This document shows, piece after piece, positions 7,135-15,400 of a DNA stretch of 16,340 nt (the first letter of the stretch is position 1; each line of letters opens with the position of its first letter). Made by a program: the position numbers and the translations under genes. The stretch is from CAZNLS01 sp964573895 (lineage in GTDB: Bacteria > Acidobacteriota > Aminicenantia > UBA2199). The stretch lies in NCBI GenBank assembly GCA_964573895.1, contig CAZNLS010000057.1, forward strand, positions 1 through 16,340, written 5' to 3'. The notes under the pieces were generated by a model, which saw only the letters and a list, made by a program, of their open reading frames with translations, did no database searches and had not been told where the DNA came from.

Positions 7135-7793
7135 CTATGTTCTCCGTTAATAATTTTCATTAATTCACTAATTTTATCATTAATTCGATCTGAATTATAG
7201 AGGTAAGTGCCTACAACGAAAATCTCTACTCCGCTTTCTTCGAGATCTGCGATTATCGAACTGTTCAATCCACCGTCAATTTGAAGTTTTATATTTTTCC
7301 CCGGATGTTTAATCTCGGCACTGATTATTTTCGCTCTCTCAATTGATTGGGGAATAAATTTCTGTCCGCCGTAACCCGGAAATACACTCATCAAAAGTAT
7401 ATAATCAAGCTTTTCGAGATAGGGGAATAATTTTTCGGGCTTTGTGTCCGGATTTATTGCCAGTCCTGCTTTGATACCGCTATTTCGAATCAGTTCAAGA
7501 TTCTGATCTATACGATCTTCAGTTTCAATGTGAAATGATATCCAATCTGATCCCTGTTCAATGAATTTGGGGATCATCCTGGATGGATTAGAAACCATAA
7601 GATGTGAATCAACAATGAAATTCATTTTTTTCAAAGGATTTATCAAAGCTGGTCCGAATGAAAGATTCGTGACAAAATGGCCGTCCATTACGTCCAGATG
7701 AATATGGTCGATACCGGAATCCGAAAACTTTTGAAGTTTTGACTCCAAGTTAAAAAAATCTGTTGAGAGAATTGATGGAAATATCGGATTCAT
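7131..7793 (-). CDS. rpe: ribulose-phosphate 3-epimerase
   Basis: A 220-residue cytoplasmic TIM-barrel enzyme interconverting ribulose 5-phosphate and xylulose 5-phosphate in the pentose phosphate pathway. Family motifs occur in order: PSILSTDF with the N-terminal substrate Ser, HLDVMDGHFVTNLSFGP with a metal-binding His/Asp pair, VDSHLMV, MSVFPGYGGQKFI with the phosphate-side loop, and LQIDGGLN. The length is normal and no key residue is missing. It overlaps both neighbours by the four bases ATGA, with an AGG ribosome binding site before its start. Its expression is therefore tied to the PASTA protein upstream and the BamD-like protein downstream. Confidence 0.97.
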   Translation of the reverse strand: MNPIFPSILSTDFFNLESKLQKFSDSGIDHIHLDVMDGHFVTNLSFGPALINPLKKMNFIVDSHLMVSNPSRMIPKFIEQGSDWISFHIETEDRIDQNLELIRNSGIKAGLAINPDTKPEKLFPYLEKLDYILLMSVFPGYGGQKFIPQSIERAKIISAEIKHPGKNIKLQIDGGLNSSIIADLEESGVEIFVVGTYLYNSDRINDKISELMKIINGEHR

Positions 7794-8512
7794 TCACTAA
7801 CCTGTATTGAGATCCTGTTTTTTGTACTTATCCTGAATCCCGGGGAAGGGTTTTGCCTAATTATTATATCGGGATCAAGGCCGGGATATGGCACTTTTGT
7901 AATATTTTCAATCTTTAATCCCAGGCGTTCAAAAAATACCAGAACCGTATCTGCCCTTCTGCCGATAATATCCGGCATGATATATGATTTTTCACTCTTG
8001 CCTTTGCTTACAAGAATATCAATCTCCGAGTTTATAGGCACCTTTGCTCCCGGTTCAAAAGATTGAGAGATGACGTAAGTTGCGGGTACCTTCTCAGAAC
8101 TTATATATGATACATGCCTTCTGACAAGGTCATTCTCTTTAATAAGTTTCCTTGATTCTTCAAGCCTGTATCCGGTCAGATCGGGAACTACGATCTCAGT
8201 CATTTCAGGTGTGATAAAAATTTTTACGAATGATTTAAGTTTTATCTTTACCCCCGGTTCCGGTATCTGGTCTATAACTGTCAGGGGCTTAAAATTCCTG
8301 CTGTAGTTCCCGGTTACCTTTTTTAAAAAAAAACCGCTTTTTGATGCTGTATCATATGCTTCTCTCAGATTTTTTCCCATCAGATCTGGAGCATCAACCT
8401 CTTCACCCTTGATGAGAAAACTCATTGTGTAGAAAATCGAAGCAAATAGTATCATCAGGTATACAAGAACTATTCCGGATACTTTTGTCACCTTCAGTAA
8501 TAACTTTTTCAT
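7790..8512 (-). CDS. membrane-anchored stand-alone PASTA-domain protein
   Basis: A 240-residue protein with a short cytoplasmic Lys-rich start, one transmembrane helix (about residues 12-34), and three PASTA repeats outside. The repeats start near VDAPDLMGKNLREAY, IVVPDLTGYRLEES and YIMPDIIGRRADTV, each ending with the usual QxPxPG-like turn (DQIPEPGV, QSFEPGAK, RQNPSPGF). PASTA domains usually bind peptidoglycan fragments or beta-lactams at the ends of PBPs or Ser/Thr kinases. Here there is no kinase or transpeptidase domain, so an envelope-sensing or scaffolding role is only inferred. A GTG at 8530 is an alternative start adding six residues. Neither start has a Shine-Dalgarno, and the ATG at 8512 fits the promoter-like element just upstream. 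It is first in the operon with rpe and bamD. Confidence 0.88.
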   Translation of the reverse strand: MKKLLLKVTKVSGIVLVYLMILFASIFYTMSFLIKGEEVDAPDLMGKNLREAYDTASKSGFFLKKVTGNYSRNFKPLTVIDQIPEPGVKIKLKSFVKIFITPEMTEIVVPDLTGYRLEESRKLIKENDLVRRHVSYISSEKVPATYVISQSFEPGAKVPINSEIDILVSKGKSEKSYIMPDIIGRRADTVLVFFERLGLKIENITKVPYPGLDPDIIIRQNPSPGFRISTKNRISIQVSE

Positions 8513-8520
8513 ATTATGTG

Positions 8521-8549
8521 AATTTATCACAACAGTAAGCTAAATTCAA
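8521..8549 (-). promoter_or_regulatory. candidate promoter of the PASTA-rpe-bamD operon
   Basis: On the minus strand TTGAAT (8549-8544), a 17-base spacer and TAAATT (8526-8521) form a weak sigma-70-like pair (4/6 matches each). Transcription would begin about base 8514, two bases before the ATG at 8512. It would exclude the GTG at 8530, which overlaps the spacer. The matches are modest in an AT-rich background. Confidence 0.3.
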
Positions 8550-8646
8550 TCTGACTTTAGAGATGTTTGTCATGGCTAAATAGTTGCAATTTTGATCTAA
8601 AATCGGTAAATATTTAATTTAAACAGAAATTTTAAAAGTTTTCTTC

Positions 8647-8675
8647 TTGACAATGCTAATAATTTTTTATATATA
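8647..8675 (+). promoter_or_regulatory. promoter-like TTGACA/TATATA pair with no gene downstream
   Basis: A perfect TTGACA (8647-8652) is followed after 17 bases by TATATA (8670-8675) on the plus strand, in the 226-base gap between the PASTA operon and the small membrane protein gene. No plus-strand gene follows; transcription would run antisense into the genes at 8739-9236. It may be chance in AT-rich DNA. I see nothing else in this gap. Confidence 0.25.
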
Positions 8676-8738
8676 TAACCAATATAGTCACAGATAGAAT
8701 TTTAAACTGGTAATAATTTTATTAAATATATGGGCTGG

Positions 8739-8969
8739 TTACTTTTTTATTGATTTTTCCAGCTCCTCGATTCGGTCATTTGCAGAATGCATCATCATAG
8801 TCAGTCCTGCAAGCGGACCTCCGAGGAAAAAAAGAGCGACACCGAAAATAATAGTTGTCACCTCTTTGTGTATTATTCCCAAAATAATCCCTGTCAAACC
8901 AATCAAAACAGACAATATTCCAGCAGGAATTCCCATAGGGCATCTGGATTTTTTGCTACTATTGCTCAT
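8739..8969 (-). CDS. small two-helix membrane protein, unknown function
   Basis: A 76-residue protein with a short polar N-terminus containing Cys10, two hydrophobic segments (about residues 13-33 and 38-60), and a charged helical tail ending in RIEELEKSIKK. I do not recognise the family. The gene is supported by a strong AAAGGAG Shine-Dalgarno 6 bases before the ATG and by its position 12 bases downstream of the thioredoxin-like gene on the same strand, which implies co-transcription. The pairing suggests, but does not show, a redox-linked membrane role. Confidence 0.7.
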   Translation of the reverse strand: MSNSSKKSRCPMGIPAGILSVLIGLTGIILGIIHKEVTTIIFGVALFFLGGPLAGLTMMMHSANDRIEELEKSIKK

Positions 8970-8981
8970 TTTTTCTCCTTT

Positions 8982-9236
8982 CTAAATAAGTTTTAGCTCT
9001 TTTTTAAGTTCTTCCTCTTCGGGAAGATATCTGAACACAATTTTTTCATCTATTAATATCGCGGGAACAGCATGGATGCCGAGCTTGTACCTTCTGATCA
9101 TTCCTTTGGGTGTGCTTACCAGTGTTTTTTTTAACACTATTTTTCCCGGATTCTCTTCAATTATCCTACTCAGCATCTTATTTGCAACCCTGCAGTAAGG
9201 ACATGTTATACCATATATCAGTTCAACTTTTTTCAT
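8982..9236 (-). CDS. small thioredoxin-fold (glutaredoxin-like) protein with CPYC
   Basis: An 84-residue cytoplasmic protein with a minimal thioredoxin fold. A first strand (KKVELIYG) leads to the active-site CPYC at residues 12-15, which is the glutaredoxin-type motif. The cis-proline loop follows (AVPAILID, Pro58), then a C-terminal strand and an acidic helix. It probably reduces or exchanges disulfides on a specific partner. The size and layout resemble small archaeal and bacterial redoxins and the NrdH/glutaredoxin group, but no ribonucleotide reductase gene is nearby, so the partner is unknown. It is first in a two-gene unit with the small membrane protein. There is no Shine-Dalgarno; a perfect TATAAT (9253-9248, minus strand) lies only 11 bases upstream of the ATG, without a recognisable -35 box. 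Confidence 0.85.
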   Translation of the reverse strand: MKKVELIYGITCPYCRVANKMLSRIIEENPGKIVLKKTLVSTPKGMIRRYKLGIHAVPAILIDEKIVFRYLPEEEELKKELKLI

Positions 9237-9327
9237 TTTTTAATTAGATTATATTTTACCTTAAATTGATTTGTGTTTCAGTATTTTAGAAAATTAGATA
9301 AAAGTATAACAAAATTTATCCTGCGGG

Positions 9328-9356
9328 TTGACTATTATTATTTTGAATAATATTAT
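9328..9356 (+). promoter_or_regulatory. sigma-70-type promoter of the 650-residue exported protein gene
   Basis: TTGACT (9328-9333), a spacer of exactly 17 bases, and TATTAT (9351-9356) make the best promoter match in the window (5/6 each, ideal spacing). Transcription would start near 9363, leaving a leader of about 88 bases to the ATG at 9451. The -35 box coincides with a TTG that could otherwise be read as an upstream start codon. Confidence 0.6.
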
Positions 9357-9437
9357 ATTCAATATAAAGAATGCAATCTTTTCAACTTTTGGATTTGCAA
9401 TTACAATATTTTGTTATAGGCAGCTTTTTAATAAAAT

Positions 9438-9445
9438 AAAGGGGG
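9438..9445 (+). promoter_or_regulatory. Shine-Dalgarno AAAGGGGG deciding the start at 9451
   Basis: A purine run AAAGGGGG ends 5 bases before the ATG at 9451. It lies inside the longer in-frame reading from the TTG at 9328, and so argues for the shorter protein. Confidence 0.7.
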
Positions 9446-9450
9446 AATTC

Positions 9451-11403
9451 ATGATTCTATTTAAAAATGTTTCAGGAACTTTTTTCAGAAAGAGAACTGT
9501 TTTTTTACTAATTATTATTATGTTCTGTGCTTCGGGAATGCAAATGAATGCGAAATTCAAAATCATTATCCCGGACAAAAATAATGTACTCTATGGAGAT
9601 TTATTATCAAAAGAGGGTGAACTTGATATTGGAGATTTTATTGATCAGACAAAATTAAACAGGAAAAACCACTTTAACTGGTCAACAGTAAGAGGAAATC
9701 CAAATTTGCTTGTTTTGATGTTTATGAACAAAGCATTGATAATTGATCAGATAAAAAGGAAAATCGTCCAAAAAATCGAACTGGAGGGAATTGAAAGGAT
9801 TATCAAGATCAGGGGCTTGGATTTTTTCCTGGTAATACACAATTCCAAAATTGATCGGATTGAAAAAAAGATGATGTCCAGGTTTAACCCGGGAGCAAAA
9901 AATGCTTCATGGACGGTGCCTTTTAATATTATTTTCGGCTACGGATATTCATATAGTTCTGTCTATAGAAAGTATTCCTTTCCCGGTAAGTTTAGATATT
10001 TTAAAGAATCAAAAACTCTTTTTTTTGCCGGAATCGGAATCAGCAAAAATGCAGCTAATAAACGCGCGAAGGGACGTATTGTTAACAGGCTTATATTTAT
10101 TGACATAAATTCCGGAAAAATAAAATCTGAAACAGATTATACATATAGACGTGAAATAAAAAATGGAAAAGAGATATTAGTAAATACAAAAGAGAATCAG
10201 TTTGAAATATTTGATTTTTCAACTGGGAAAAAAGGCAAAATTATTAAATATACAGATTCTGAATTTCCTGATAAATCTGGCAGATATCTATTTGTTGATC
10301 CCGGAAGGGTTATCGGTATGAGCAGATTCGCAGGGCAATGGGAATTCTCTTTTCTGAAAACAGCTAAAGGCCTTCTTCTTACAGCCAGAAAGTTTAAAAA
10401 CCTTTTTAAATTCGGAGTGACTGAATCATACTGGCATCTCTACAATGAGGAAAGTGGCGAATGGGAAAAAATTGATCCTGCTCCCCTTGGCAGTATAGAT
10501 ATGGCATTAAGAAATTTCTCCGGTAAAATATGGCCTGTAATAGTTCCTCAAATAATCTATCAAAGTGGATTTAGAAAATCTAAATCCAACAGCTACTGGA
10601 TTATCCGATCTGATGGCAGTATGAAAAGGGAAAACGCACCAGCATCTATTCCGGAAAAAAAGATATATTTTACATTCAATCCCTTCGGGAACAACAACTG
10701 GATACATGATACGGAATACCTTTATCTCCTGAGCTCGCTTCCTCCAAAACTTTTTAAGAAGGTCAAACCGGCAAGTAAGCTGTTCAGGGTTAGAATCGGA
10801 TCGGTTGAAGCGGATCTTATTTATCAGTGTAAAGAAGATGAACCGTTCACCACAATTTTTACCGGAGAGAAAAGCTATCTTGTCCTCTCCGGAAGTTTTT
10901 CAACCGGAAAAAGGATTCTTCTGAAAATTCCGGAAGGAAAACCGGTGCCTGAAGCAGAATATTCTCTAAAACTGGGAACATTTATCTGGAGATATGTTCT
11001 GGAAAAGAGATATTTTGAAACATGGAAAAATCTTGAAAATACCAGATATTTGAAAAAAAATCTTTCCAGGAATGGTTTTCCTTTAAATTTCAAAAAGTTT
11101 TTATGGTACAGGCCTTTGAGGATGATTACAGTTTATACTATTCCAAGTATTTGGGGGAAATATGAAGGATATACGGATCTGCGTGATATGGGACTTGTCC
11201 CAATGATTATGAAGGATAGAACTACTGTAGTGTCTGGTGTTAATATAAAAGACAACAGAGTTGAATTCTATTTCCCGGTTGTAAATATTAATAATTCCAA
11301 ATTTTTAAGGCGAGTATTGATAATGAACCGAAAAGAGGCATCAATCGCAGCTCTGACTGACCTGTCAACTATTACATTTTATAAATTAAAACGCCCGCAT
11401 TGA
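9451..11403 (+). CDS. large exported protein of unknown function
   Basis: A 650-residue protein I do not recognise. A signal peptide is clear: basic residues at 13-15 (RKR), a hydrophobic core of Leu/Ile at about 17-25, and a likely cleavage after Ala34 (MQMNA before KF). No later membrane helix is obvious, so it is predicted to be soluble in the periplasm or secreted. The mature part is rich in aromatic, Lys and beta-prone residues, with short strand-turn units such as LLVLMFMNKALIIDQIKRK and VNRLIFIDINSGKIKSE. Such units are seen in beta-propeller-like proteins, but I cannot define repeats with confidence. There is no Cys-rich or catalytic signature. The start at 9451 is chosen for its Shine-Dalgarno and signal peptide. 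It has its own promoter and is convergent with the FHA gene, with 17 bases between stops. Confidence 0.75.
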   Translation: MILFKNVSGTFFRKRTVFLLIIIMFCASGMQMNAKFKIIIPDKNNVLYGDLLSKEGELDIGDFIDQTKLNRKNHFNWSTVRGNPNLLVLMFMNKALIIDQIKRKIVQKIELEGIERIIKIRGLDFFLVIHNSKIDRIEKKMMSRFNPGAKNASWTVPFNIIFGYGYSYSSVYRKYSFPGKFRYFKESKTLFFAGIGISKNAANKRAKGRIVNRLIFIDINSGKIKSETDYTYRREIKNGKEILVNTKENQFEIFDFSTGKKGKIIKYTDSEFPDKSGRYLFVDPGRVIGMSRFAGQWEFSFLKTAKGLLLTARKFKNLFKFGVTESYWHLYNEESGEWEKIDPAPLGSIDMALRNFSGKIWPVIVPQIIYQSGFRKSKSNSYWIIRSDGSMKRENAPASIPEKKIYFTFNPFGNNNWIHDTEYLYLLSSLPPKLFKKVKPASKLFRVRIGSVEADLIYQCKEDEPFTTIFTGEKSYLVLSGSFSTGKRILLKIPEGKPVPEAEYSLKLGTFIWRYVLEKRYFETWKNLENTRYLKKNLSRNGFPLNFKKFLWYRPLRMITVYTIPSIWGKYEGYTDLRDMGLVPMIMKDRTTVVSGVNIKDNRVEFYFPVVNINNSKFLRRVLIMNRKEASIAALTDLSTITFYKLKRPH

Positions 11404-11420
11404 TCCTAATCGGAGCGATA

Positions 11421-12407
11421 CTATTTTTTCTTTGCCAGTTGGGTCCCTGCAAAAGAAAAGAGTAGTGAGAATGCAAAAAAGTAGAGTATGGTGACTCCTA
11501 CGGAAATGGCAAAATTATCTATACCGAGGTTGTTTCTGCTGTTCAACTCCATCCAGTTCTCAATATCGAAGCCGAGTGCGACGAGCTGCATGACAAGACC
11601 AAAAATAACATAGAACAGACTCAATTGAAATGCATTATTTAATCTGCTGCCTGAAGAGATCTTCTGTTTGATAAATCCACCAAGCATCAATCCTAAAGGA
11701 ATTGAGATTCCGATCAATATCATCAATGTATCAAGTCTTCTTGGCATTGTCCAGAAAAGATGTGTGTGAATAAACGGGAAACCCAGCAATATCGGTTTGG
11801 CATAATTCCACAAATGATCAATACTGAATCTGTTGTAACGTAAAATACTAAAAACAATTGCTAAACAGTAGTTTATAAATAATGAAATTGCCAGAGCGGG
11901 GATAATACCTTTGGATTTCTTATTTTTAACTTCCTTTCGGTAAGGTTCTTTTTTTAGTTCCTCCACCTGCTTCATTGTCTCTTTTATTTTCAGAGGTTTT
12001 GTGTCGGGTTTTTCTTTTTCAGAAATTAAACCTTCGGGTCTTTCCCTGATAACGGTTTCTTCAGGTTGGGATATTTTGATCCCGTTTGAAATAACTGTTC
12101 TTTCCACCTCTTCCGGATTTATAAATTTAAACTCCATTTTGTCTATGGAGATTATGTCTCCTGTCCTAAGGCTCTGCTTTTTTATCTTCTCACCGTTGAT
12201 AAAAGTACCGTTAGAAGAATTTAGATCCTCAATCTCATAATTTCCTTCATTTTTTTTGATCTTTGCATGCCTGCTGGAGACGGTCTCTTCTTTAAGAACG
12301 AGATCACAGTCGAAATGGCGTCCCATTGTGAATTCATCATATTCCAATACATATTCAAGGTCTTTATACTCACCAGACATACCTTTTAATTTTACGTTTT
12401 TATCCAT
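11421..12407 (-). CDS. FHA-domain protein with C-terminal membrane helices
   Basis: A 328-residue protein with an N-terminal forkhead-associated domain (about residues 5-100) and a C-terminal membrane part. FHA domains bind phosphothreonine peptides. The binding residues are present: GR at 29-30, SRH at 45-47, NG at 66-67 and NG at 71-72. A charged linker (about 105-165, Glu/Lys-rich with several Thr) leads to four predicted helices (about 166-190, 223-246, 258-282, 295-320). The FHA domain would therefore face the cytoplasm. GGAG lies 8 bases before the ATG. The gene lies 43 bases downstream of the alpha-2-macroglobulin gene on the same strand, so co-transcription is likely. No Ser/Thr kinase is in the window, and the partner is unknown. 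Confidence 0.88.
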   Translation of the reverse strand: MDKNVKLKGMSGEYKDLEYVLEYDEFTMGRHFDCDLVLKEETVSSRHAKIKKNEGNYEIEDLNSSNGTFINGEKIKKQSLRTGDIISIDKMEFKFINPEEVERTVISNGIKISQPEETVIRERPEGLISEKEKPDTKPLKIKETMKQVEELKKEPYRKEVKNKKSKGIIPALAISLFINYCLAIVFSILRYNRFSIDHLWNYAKPILLGFPFIHTHLFWTMPRRLDTLMILIGISIPLGLMLGGFIKQKISSGSRLNNAFQLSLFYVIFGLVMQLVALGFDIENWMELNSRNNLGIDNFAISVGVTILYFFAFSLLFSFAGTQLAKKK

Positions 12408-12450
12408 TTTTTATCTCCGTTTTATTTTAGTTCAAAATCACTCAATTTTT

Positions 12451-15400
12451 TTATCTTTTTATCACTTTTATTACTTTTCCCCTCTTTCTGGCTCTATAGG
12501 TATCAGTATACATTGATTCGGCAATTGTAGAGGGAAGAGTGAATGTTCCTGTTGTAATGCAATTCAGTTTGACAACAAAATCGTAACCACTCGAATACCC
12601 GGGCAGGTCAAAAAACCACATTACTCTGTCATCTCTTATGTCCTGATAACTCTCTTTAAACAAGTTCCTGTTTTTCTTTATCCAACCGGGTATTTGCTCA
12701 CCGGTTATTCTCAGATTTTCTATCTCCCAGCCTGCTGGAAGAACTTGTACGAGAGCAACGTTTTTGATTAAATTTCTTGAATATATCCCGGGTGAAACTT
12801 TTATATTACACCATAGAGATGATCCCTGCTTTAAAACTGATGGATCAATTTTTTCACCTTTCTCAGTAAACCAATCAATTTTTATTTCCATATTTTTCTT
12901 AAGATCGCTGTCATCTGATATAAGAGGAACTCCGTTCCAGTTCATGGATGCATGGACTTTTTTCAATACAGTTTTCCCTGAGATAAAGATCTCAACATTT
13001 CTTCCAAAACCTGCTTTAATCGGAAATCTTTTTGGATTTCCCGTAAAATTGAAACTCTTCTTTCTTCCATCCGGAAATTTAACATAACCTGTTATCGGTG
13101 AATTGCCTTTCCTGAATTCATCAGGATTCAACGAGATATATTTTCCGAGGGCAAGAAGCGAATATCCAAGTGATTGTGTGGAATACCAGTTGTCGGAGGA
13201 AACCTCTTCAGTTATCATGTCAAAAATTATATCGGCTTTATTCCAGTCCTGAAATTGAGTCAAAATATCAAGAATAATACCCCTGTCTCTGAGACGTGAA
13301 CCGAAAGTTATACCGGACTTTTTATACTCATTAACAGTCGTGGAACTCCCCTTCAGAATCTTATCACGCATCTCTTTTCTTCCGGAGTTAAAATATGCTG
13401 CTGCCAGCATCCACCTGTCAATATTTTTTAAAGTTTTCAGGTCATTCTCATATATCAGGTTCATCGGGCCGATCATTGGCTCTCCTGCAAGCGAAAGAAT
13501 ATAGAGCCTGTGTATTCTGACCATGATATTATCGCTTGTTACCCGTGATCGCTGTTTTAAGAATCTTATAATCCCATTGTACAATCCGGAAGGGACGCTA
13601 TACCCTCTGCGTTTTGCTTCAACAAGAAAATGGGCGGCATAATTTGTTCCCCAGAATGAGACAGTTTTTCCTCCGGGCCAGTATGATAATCCACCGGAGA
13701 TCAAAGAGAATTTTGTTATTCTGGATATTGCTTTATTTATATTATTATCAATCTCGTCGGTTCGATAATTGTCACTCTTAATAAATTCCTTCAGGTAGAG
13801 TTGTGGGAAGGCGGAGGATACCGTCTGCTCAATACAACCGTAAGGATATTTTATCAGCCATTCAACCCTGTTATCAAGATCAAGCTTCGGCCTCAATGAT
13901 ATCGTCAGTGAGGCTCTGTTAGTGCCAATGATACCGTCATCGGGAATTTTTAGAACCATTTTTTTGCCTGGGGAACCTGTTGCTCTTGTAGTTTTGTATA
14001 TTCTCGGTGATGAAGCTCTGACATCGAGCTCTGTAATACTTTTTGTTTTATATTTTTTTGAAGATGCAAAAATTGTCACATTGCCCACTCCCTGCATATA
14101 TTTGGCTTTAAGAGTAAAAATTATATCTTTTTCTCCGGAATTGTTGAAATGCAACGTCTTCTTCCTTGTACTGACCACCTCTAATGCTCCTTTGGTCTTT
14201 AGTGAAATGTTAACTTTCCCGACCTTATCCTGCATTGCGAAGACAGTGACCGGCAGATCGAAGGTGTCTCCGGGTCCGACAGCTCTTGGCAGAGTGGGTA
14301 GAAGCATTAAATCGGATTTGACGGGAACAATTTTTTCTGCTTTTCCGTATCTGTTTCCGTCTGCGGCTACAACCATTATCCTTACAGCTCCAATATATTC
14401 CGGCATTTTGAAGGTTATTTTTTTGTACCCGTTTTCGTCTGTTTCCAGAGGACCTCTAAATAAAGATACCGGCTTGAATCTCCTTGCTTTTTTTGGCCCC
14501 AGCTGCGATTCACGAAATCTTTTTTTAGCCATTCTCATTTCACCTCCGACTGAAAAAAGCCGGTAAATATCACCTTTGTTTGCTCCTATAACATGATTGA
14601 ACAGATCATATGTGGTAATACCGAGCCGTTGTTTTTTGAAGAAAAATCCCCATGGCTCAGGTGTCTTGAATTGTGTAAGGTCAAGCAATCCTTCATCAAC
14701 AACAGCAATTGTGAAACGTGTTGCCTTTTTATCATCTGTTTTTATTTTAACTGAAAATTCTTTGCCGGTTTTGAATTCATTGCTGCAAAAAATTTGTAAT
14801 TTATGTCTGGTGCTGCTTTTTTCAACAAGAATTGGAATTGTTCCGTATGTTCTCAGAGGTCTGTCATTACCGGTCTCCGAGTGGGGCTGAATGATAGATA
14901 CTGAAGCATAAACATTTGGAAGCATATTTTCAGTTATATCAATTGATATACCATTCTCTATTTCTTTATCACCTGATTCATATACTTTTTTCATTATTAT
15001 TTTGCTGCCTTTTTCTATGGAGATAAAAACAGTTCCCTTTTTCGGTTTCATGAAAGAAATTCTTGCTTTTTCACCCGGATTATATTTATTTTTATCAGTC
15101 TTCAGAATAAGTGTGCCGGCACTTGAATCTTTCTGGGGTGTATCACCCCAATAATATGAGCTGAAGAAAAAGCCAGCCGAATGTCCTCCTGGAACTGATT
15201 CGGAAATTTCAATGAAGTATTCCCCGGAATCCTGAGGTGAAAATTCAATCGGTACAGGGTAGTCCTTTGAAATTACAGTTCCCTCTTTTACAAGCTGAGT
15301 ATTTACATCCTTTTTGTATTTAATCTTAAAGTTCCTGACTGAGTCATATTCCCACCACCAGTATTTTGAGTTTCTGTATATAGAATACCTGAGCATTCTC

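Noticed and set aside
8787..8996. A 69-codon plus-strand frame about 110 bases downstream of the orphan promoter
   Set aside because: It has no ribosome binding site and is antisense to the well supported small membrane protein; its His/Ser/Asn-rich sequence looks non-coding.
9328..9450. A 41-residue N-terminal extension of the exported protein from a TTG
   Set aside because: The TTG coincides with the -35 box, a strong Shine-Dalgarno precedes the ATG at 9451, and the signal peptide is properly placed only from that ATG.
11407..11428. ATCG-GAG-CGAT followed by a T-rich run after the exported protein gene
   Set aside because: The stem is only 4 base pairs and the T run belongs to the FHA gene's codons. 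Too weak to call a terminator.
13922..14566. A 214-codon open frame on the plus strand
   Set aside because: It lies entirely antisense to the alpha-2-macroglobulin coding region, whose domains are clear, and its translation has no recognisable domain. It is a shadow frame.
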